Shown: one piece after another, positions 3,913 to 6,789 of the stretch
Numbering within the stretch: position 1 is the stretch's first letter
Layout of the letters: each line of letters starts with the position of its first letter
NCBI GenBank assembly: GCA_030615435.1
Contig: JAUWZH010000143.1
Coordinates: 1 to 6,789 of the forward strand
DNA from: Candidatus Brocadiaceae bacterium
GTDB taxonomy: Bacteria > Planctomycetota > Brocadiia > SM23-32
Direction of reading: 5' to 3'
DNA: 6,789 nucleotides
Position numbers and translations under genes: made by a program
The notes under the pieces: model-generated
What the model was told of the DNA's origin: nothing
Database searches by the model: none
The model's input: the letters and a program-made list of their open reading frames with translations, nothing else

Positions 3913-6513
3913 ATGGAAGAAAAAGCGCTTACAGAATCCAGTTGCGGCGCGGGTCAGACGCCAGTTTACGGCCCGGGCCAGATTGCCAGGTACGGCTCGG
4001 GCCAGACACCGGTCTTCCAGGACGCCGGCCCGGAGCCTCGCCACCAGCTCGGCCCGCTGCGGGCCAGGTACTGGACCCCCTCCGCCTGCCTGGTGGTCGT
4101 CATTACGCTCGCCGCCGCATGGACCGGCCGGACCACGCCGATCTACGAGGCATCGGCCCGGCTGCTTATCGAGCGGCGGGTTCCTCAGTTGACCCCGTTC
4201 GAAGGGGTGCAGGAGCGGAGGGATGAAACCTACGCTGCGACCGAGGTGAAGCTCATAGCCAGCAGGGCCGTGCTGGAAGAAGCGCTCAAGGATGAGAAGC
4301 TCGCGGAGCTGTTCAAGGACACGAGCGGCCTGGACGTGTCGCGGCCCTCTCTTCTCGGGAGGGCGCTGCGCGAGGTTCGCGGGGTGTTCGGATCCGAGCC
4401 GACTCGCCGCTCGGAGCCCTGGGAGCGGCTCCGAGGCGTGTTGGAGGTGGAGCCGGTGCGTGGTACCGACCTTGTCGATGTGAAGGTGGAGGGTGCAGGT
4501 GCGGAGAGGAATGCCCTTATCGCCAATGCCGTGGCCAAGGCGTACGTGGACTACAGCGTTACCCTGCGCCAGGAAAGCGCCTTCGATACCTTCGAGATGC
4601 TGCAGGGGGTAAGGAAGGAACAGGAGAACGCTCTGACAGGGGCAGAGGGGGCCTTGCTGGCTTACTGGGAACAGACCACGACACCGCACCTGGGGTCCCC
4701 TGAGGAGAGTGCGGTGGGGGATCGGCTAAAGGCGCTGAACGATGAGTATGCCAAGGTCCAGATGCGGAGAATGGAACTCAGCGTTGCGGCCAAGGCCATC
4801 GAGGAAGCCGAGAATGATGGGCATGACGTGGACTCCTTGCTGGCCATTCGCGAGATTCGGGAGGATCCGGATCTCAACGGCCTGCTCCAGTTCCTCAGGG
4901 GTGAGTACAGGGCAATGCAGGTTCGAGAGATCGAGCTGAATGCTGCCGCAGAGGCCATCGCGGAGGCCCAGGAAAGCGGCGGCGAGATCTCCTCGCTCCT
5001 GGCAATAGGCCTGGTGCGAAGTGATCCGACCGTTCGTGAGGTTTGCGATCGGCTGACCCAGGTGGAGATGGACATCGGGGCGGCCCTGCGCACGTATGGT
5101 GAGGAGCATCCGCACCTTGTGGGCCTGAGGGGCCAAAGGGAATATCTCCTTTCTCGGCTGGGCAACGCGGTCTCAGGGGTGGTGAAGTCCATTAAAGCCG
5201 AGCATCGGTTGCTTGTGAAGCGGGAGAAGGCTCAGAAGGAGCAGCTCGGCATTCAGCTTCCGGAGACAGTCCGTTCAGCGGCCAAAGCCATTGAGACCGA
5301 ACACAAGTTGCTCGTGCAGCGGGAGAAGGAGATTACAGGGGCATTGAGAGAGGAAAACCGGGTGGCGCTGGAGCAGGCCAGGAAGTCGCATGGATACCAG
5401 AGGCTGAAGAGAGACATGGAACGCCAGTCCCGGGTCTTCGACGCCATCGTGGACAGGATGAAGGCGGTGGACCTGAGCAAGGATGTGGGCGTGTCGAATG
5501 TCAGTCTGGTTGATCCTGCGACCGTGCCACGCACCCCGATCAAGCCCAACAAGAAGCGTGCGTTACTCCTGGGGGTCGTTCTGGGGCTGCTCCTTGGCGT
5601 GGGGATGGCCTATGTTCTGGAATACCTGGACGATACTGTCAAGACCCCTGAGGACGTGGAGAGAGGCCTGGGGATGCCCTGGCTTGGATACGTGCCTGAG
5701 ATGGAGGCGGAGGGCACCGGCCGAGACGGGATGGCCGAGCGGGCAACGCACGCTCTCATGTCGCCGTCGAGCTCGACGACCGAAAGCTTCCGTTCCATAC
5801 GGACGAACATCTACTACAGCGGGGAGAAGGACGAGATAAGATCGCTTGTAGTCACCTCCGCCCTGCCTCAGGAGGGGAAGACCGTTTTCGCCACTAATCT
5901 GGCCACGACCGTAGCACAGGACGGCAAACGGGTGTTGCTGGTGGATGCCGATCTGCGGCGGCCGGGCATTCACAATGCATTCGGTCTGGAAAGAGCCCCC
6001 GGCCTGACCAGCCTGCTTGTGGAGGGCACTCCTCTTGAGGAGCTGGTTCAGGCCCCTCCCGAGGGAAGCAACGGCGAACTTGAGAACCTCCACATCCTCA
6101 CCGCCGGTCCCAAGACGCCCAACCCGGCGGAACTCCTGGGCGGGGAGGCCATGGCAAGGTTCGTCCGGGAGGCGCGGGAGAAATACGACATGGTGATCTT
6201 CGACGCAGCCCCGGCCATGTTCGTGGCGGATGCCGCGGCTCTGACCAGCGGCTCGGACGGCGTCATCATGATCCTGAAGACAGCCAAAACCAGGCGCGGC
6301 TCTGCCGCCCGCGCCAGAAAGCAGTTGGAGGCCGTGAAGGGGAAGATCATAGGCGCCGTCCTGAACGCGGTCCGACCGAGGACTCTGCGGGGCTACGGCT
6401 ACTACCGCTACGGGTACGGGTATTACTACTACGACTATCATCGGTACTACGAAGAGTACGCCCACGACGAGAGAAAAGAGAAAAGGAGGAGGGGGCGTAA
6501 GAAGACTGTGTGA
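3913..6513 (+). CDS. polysaccharide co-polymerase fused to BY-type tyrosine kinase (Wzc-like)
   Basis: The product has 866 residues; E. coli Wzc has 720. Order: cytoplasmic N-terminus with three 8-residue repeats (12-35); membrane helix 1 (about 56-71); Wzz-type chain-length domain from IYEASARLLIERR (77-89); a long, largely helical periplasmic region with internal duplications (278-383 and 425-472); the proline-containing PRTPIKPN motif; membrane helix 2 (550-569); and the kinase. The kinase shows the EX2RX2R oligomer motif (E624, R627, R630), Walker A ALPQEGKT (650-657), Walker A' LLVDADLRRP (D678, D680) and Walker B VIFDAAP (D764). It ends in a tyrosine cluster (13 Tyr in 828-849) and a basic tail. 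In this family an octamer phosphorylates tail tyrosines in trans; cycling of phosphorylation controls chain length and export through the Wza-type partner. AGGA (3900-3903) lies 9 bases before the ATG. The matching phosphatase (Wzb-like) is not in the window. Confidence 0.95.
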   Translation: MEEKALTESSCGAGQTPVYGPGQIARYGSGQTPVFQDAGPEPRHQLGPLRARYWTPSACLVVVITLAAAWTGRTTPIYEASARLLIERRVPQLTPFEGVQERRDETYAATEVKLIASRAVLEEALKDEKLAELFKDTSGLDVSRPSLLGRALREVRGVFGSEPTRRSEPWERLRGVLEVEPVRGTDLVDVKVEGAGAERNALIANAVAKAYVDYSVTLRQESAFDTFEMLQGVRKEQENALTGAEGALLAYWEQTTTPHLGSPEESAVGDRLKALNDEYAKVQMRRMELSVAAKAIEEAENDGHDVDSLLAIREIREDPDLNGLLQFLRGEYRAMQVREIELNAAAEAIAEAQESGGEISSLLAIGLVRSDPTVREVCDRLTQVEMDIGAALRTYGEEHPHLVGLRGQREYLLSRLGNAVSGVVKSIKAEHRLLVKREKAQKEQLGIQLPETVRSAAKAIETEHKLLVQREKEITGALREENRVALEQARKSHGYQRLKRDMERQSRVFDAIVDRMKAVDLSKDVGVSNVSLVDPATVPRTPIKPNKKRALLLGVVLGLLLGVGMAYVLEYLDDTVKTPEDVERGLGMPWLGYVPEMEAEGTGRDGMAERATHALMSPSSSTTESFRSIRTNIYYSGEKDEIRSLVVTSALPQEGKTVFATNLATTVAQDGKRVLLVDADLRRPGIHNAFGLERAPGLTSLLVEGTPLEELVQAPPEGSNGELENLHILTAGPKTPNPAELLGGEAMARFVREAREKYDMVIFDAAPAMFVADAAALTSGSDGVIMILKTAKTRRGSAARARKQLEAVKGKIIGAVLNAVRPRTLRGYGYYRYGYGYYYYDYHRYYEEYAHDERKEKRRRGRKKTV
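3946..4017 (+). repeat. three tandem 24-bp units encoding GxGQxxx[Y/F] repeats
   Basis: Within the start of the kinase gene, three in-frame 24-base units (3946-3969, 3970-3993, 3994-4017) encode GAGQTPVY, GPGQIARY and GSGQTPVF. Units 1 and 3 are almost the same at the protein level. The middle unit keeps G.GQ...Y. The repeats lie in the cytoplasmic N-terminus before membrane helix 1, and two of the three end in tyrosine. Confidence 0.85.
4744..5061 (+). repeat. tandem duplication of a 53-residue segment in the co-polymerase
   Basis: Residues 278-330 (4744-4902) and 331-383 (4903-5061) align without gaps, with 22 of 53 identities by my count. Shared landmarks are EY..Q.R..EL..AA.AI.EA, then SLLAI...R.DP. 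The unit is part of the helical region that chain-length proteins usually carry once. Confidence 0.8.
5185..5328 (+). repeat. 33-residue-period repeat in the second coiled-coil arm of the co-polymerase
   Basis: Residues 425-439 (5185-5229, KSIKAEHRLLVKREK) recur at 458-472 (5284-5328, KAIETEHKLLVQREK) with 10 of 15 identities, a spacing of 99 bases. Both lie in a strongly charged helical stretch before membrane helix 2. Confidence 0.65.
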
Positions 6514-6603
6514 GGACTGATTCCGGCCGATGTGGGGGCGATATCGGGCAGGACGCTTGGGGGGCTGTGGTCAAGATCTGAAAGGCGCCGGGAAATCCAA
6601 CCT

Positions 6604-6789
6604 ATGCGGGTGGAAAAGCTTCTTTCCACGCTGGTCGCAGGCACCATCATTGCAGCGTTGGTTTTCGCTCCCCTGGCTTTCGGAGCGGTGGAGCCGTGGG
6701 CGTACTCGGTGCTGGCCGTACTGGCTTACACCGCGCTTGCTCTGGCCTGTGTGAGAGCCGTGCTGAGGCGTTCCGCTCGCAGGCTCGTC
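6604..6789 (+). CDS. O-antigen ligase/polymerase-like membrane protein, N-terminal fragment
   Basis: The gene starts at ATG 6604 and runs off the window after 62 codons. Residues about 9-24 form one hydrophobic helix that leads into APLAFGAVEPWAYS, followed by a second hydrophobic helix (VLAVLAYTALALACV) and a basic loop (RAVLRRSARR). A hydrophobic helix ending in LAFG.VEPWA, then a second helix, is the common N-terminus of O-antigen-ligase/Wzy-like multi-pass proteins in environmental bacteria. These transfer or polymerise lipid-linked glycans on the outer face of the inner membrane. The catalytic periplasmic loop is beyond the window, so ligase and polymerase cannot be told apart. The 90-base gap after the kinase gene has no terminator. 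The ribosome site is weak (GGGAAA at 6590-6595). Confidence 0.65.
   Translation, partial: MRVEKLLSTLVAGTIIAALVFAPLAFGAVEPWAYSVLAVLAYTALALACVRAVLRRSARRLV

Noticed and set aside
6514..6603. Terminator after the kinase gene
   Set aside because: Only a weak CCGAT/ATCGG pairing (6527-6531 with 6543-6547) is present, with no T-run; the next gene follows closely.

Overview
The window is GC-rich bacterial DNA carrying the front part of an exopolysaccharide or capsule export locus of the Wzx/Wzy type. No rRNA, tRNA or other taxonomic marker is present. The locus style would fit Planctomycetota or a neighbouring environmental phylum: a fused chain-length regulator and tyrosine kinase with a very tyrosine-rich tail, an O-antigen-ligase-like protein with an FGAVEPWA motif, and a remnant of an IS3-type element. 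That taxonomic placement is only a weak inference.

Layout. Positions 1-165 hold the C-terminal end of a sugar-nucleotide reductase, most likely GDP-L-fucose synthase. Positions 166-1507 are a decayed stretch. It contains a probable remnant of an FmdB-type zinc-ribbon gene on the minus strand (about 432-524). It also contains a dead IS3-family insertion sequence (about 763-1507), whose orfA is frameshifted and whose orfB has lost its catalytic core. Positions 1508-1951 contain no convincing gene but hold several inverted repeats and two sigma70-like promoters, one of them at the right end of the IS remnant. I read this as the control region and 5' leader of the operon that follows.

From 1952 to the end of the window four plus-strand genes follow one another with gaps of 86-90 bases and no clear terminator, so they look like one operon. 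They are: (1) a secreted, C-terminally membrane-anchored protein with one carboxypeptidase-regulatory-like beta-sandwich domain; (2) a Wza-type outer-membrane export lipoprotein (OPX); (3) an 866-residue inner-membrane polysaccharide co-polymerase fused to a BY-type tyrosine kinase (Wzc-like); and (4) the start of a multi-pass membrane protein resembling O-antigen ligase or polymerase, cut by the window edge.

How they would work together. The polymerase/ligase-like protein would extend or transfer the glycan. The Wzc-like protein would set chain length and couple synthesis to export through cycles of tyrosine autophosphorylation. The Wza-like lipoprotein would form the outer-membrane exit. 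The role of the first gene is unknown; its position suggests a periplasmic accessory to the export machine. The partial reductase upstream would supply an activated deoxysugar such as GDP-L-fucose. The least ordinary features are internal duplications that lengthen the periplasmic part of the Wzc-like protein, three tandem 8-residue repeats in its cytoplasmic N-terminus, the structured leader, and the unassigned first gene.
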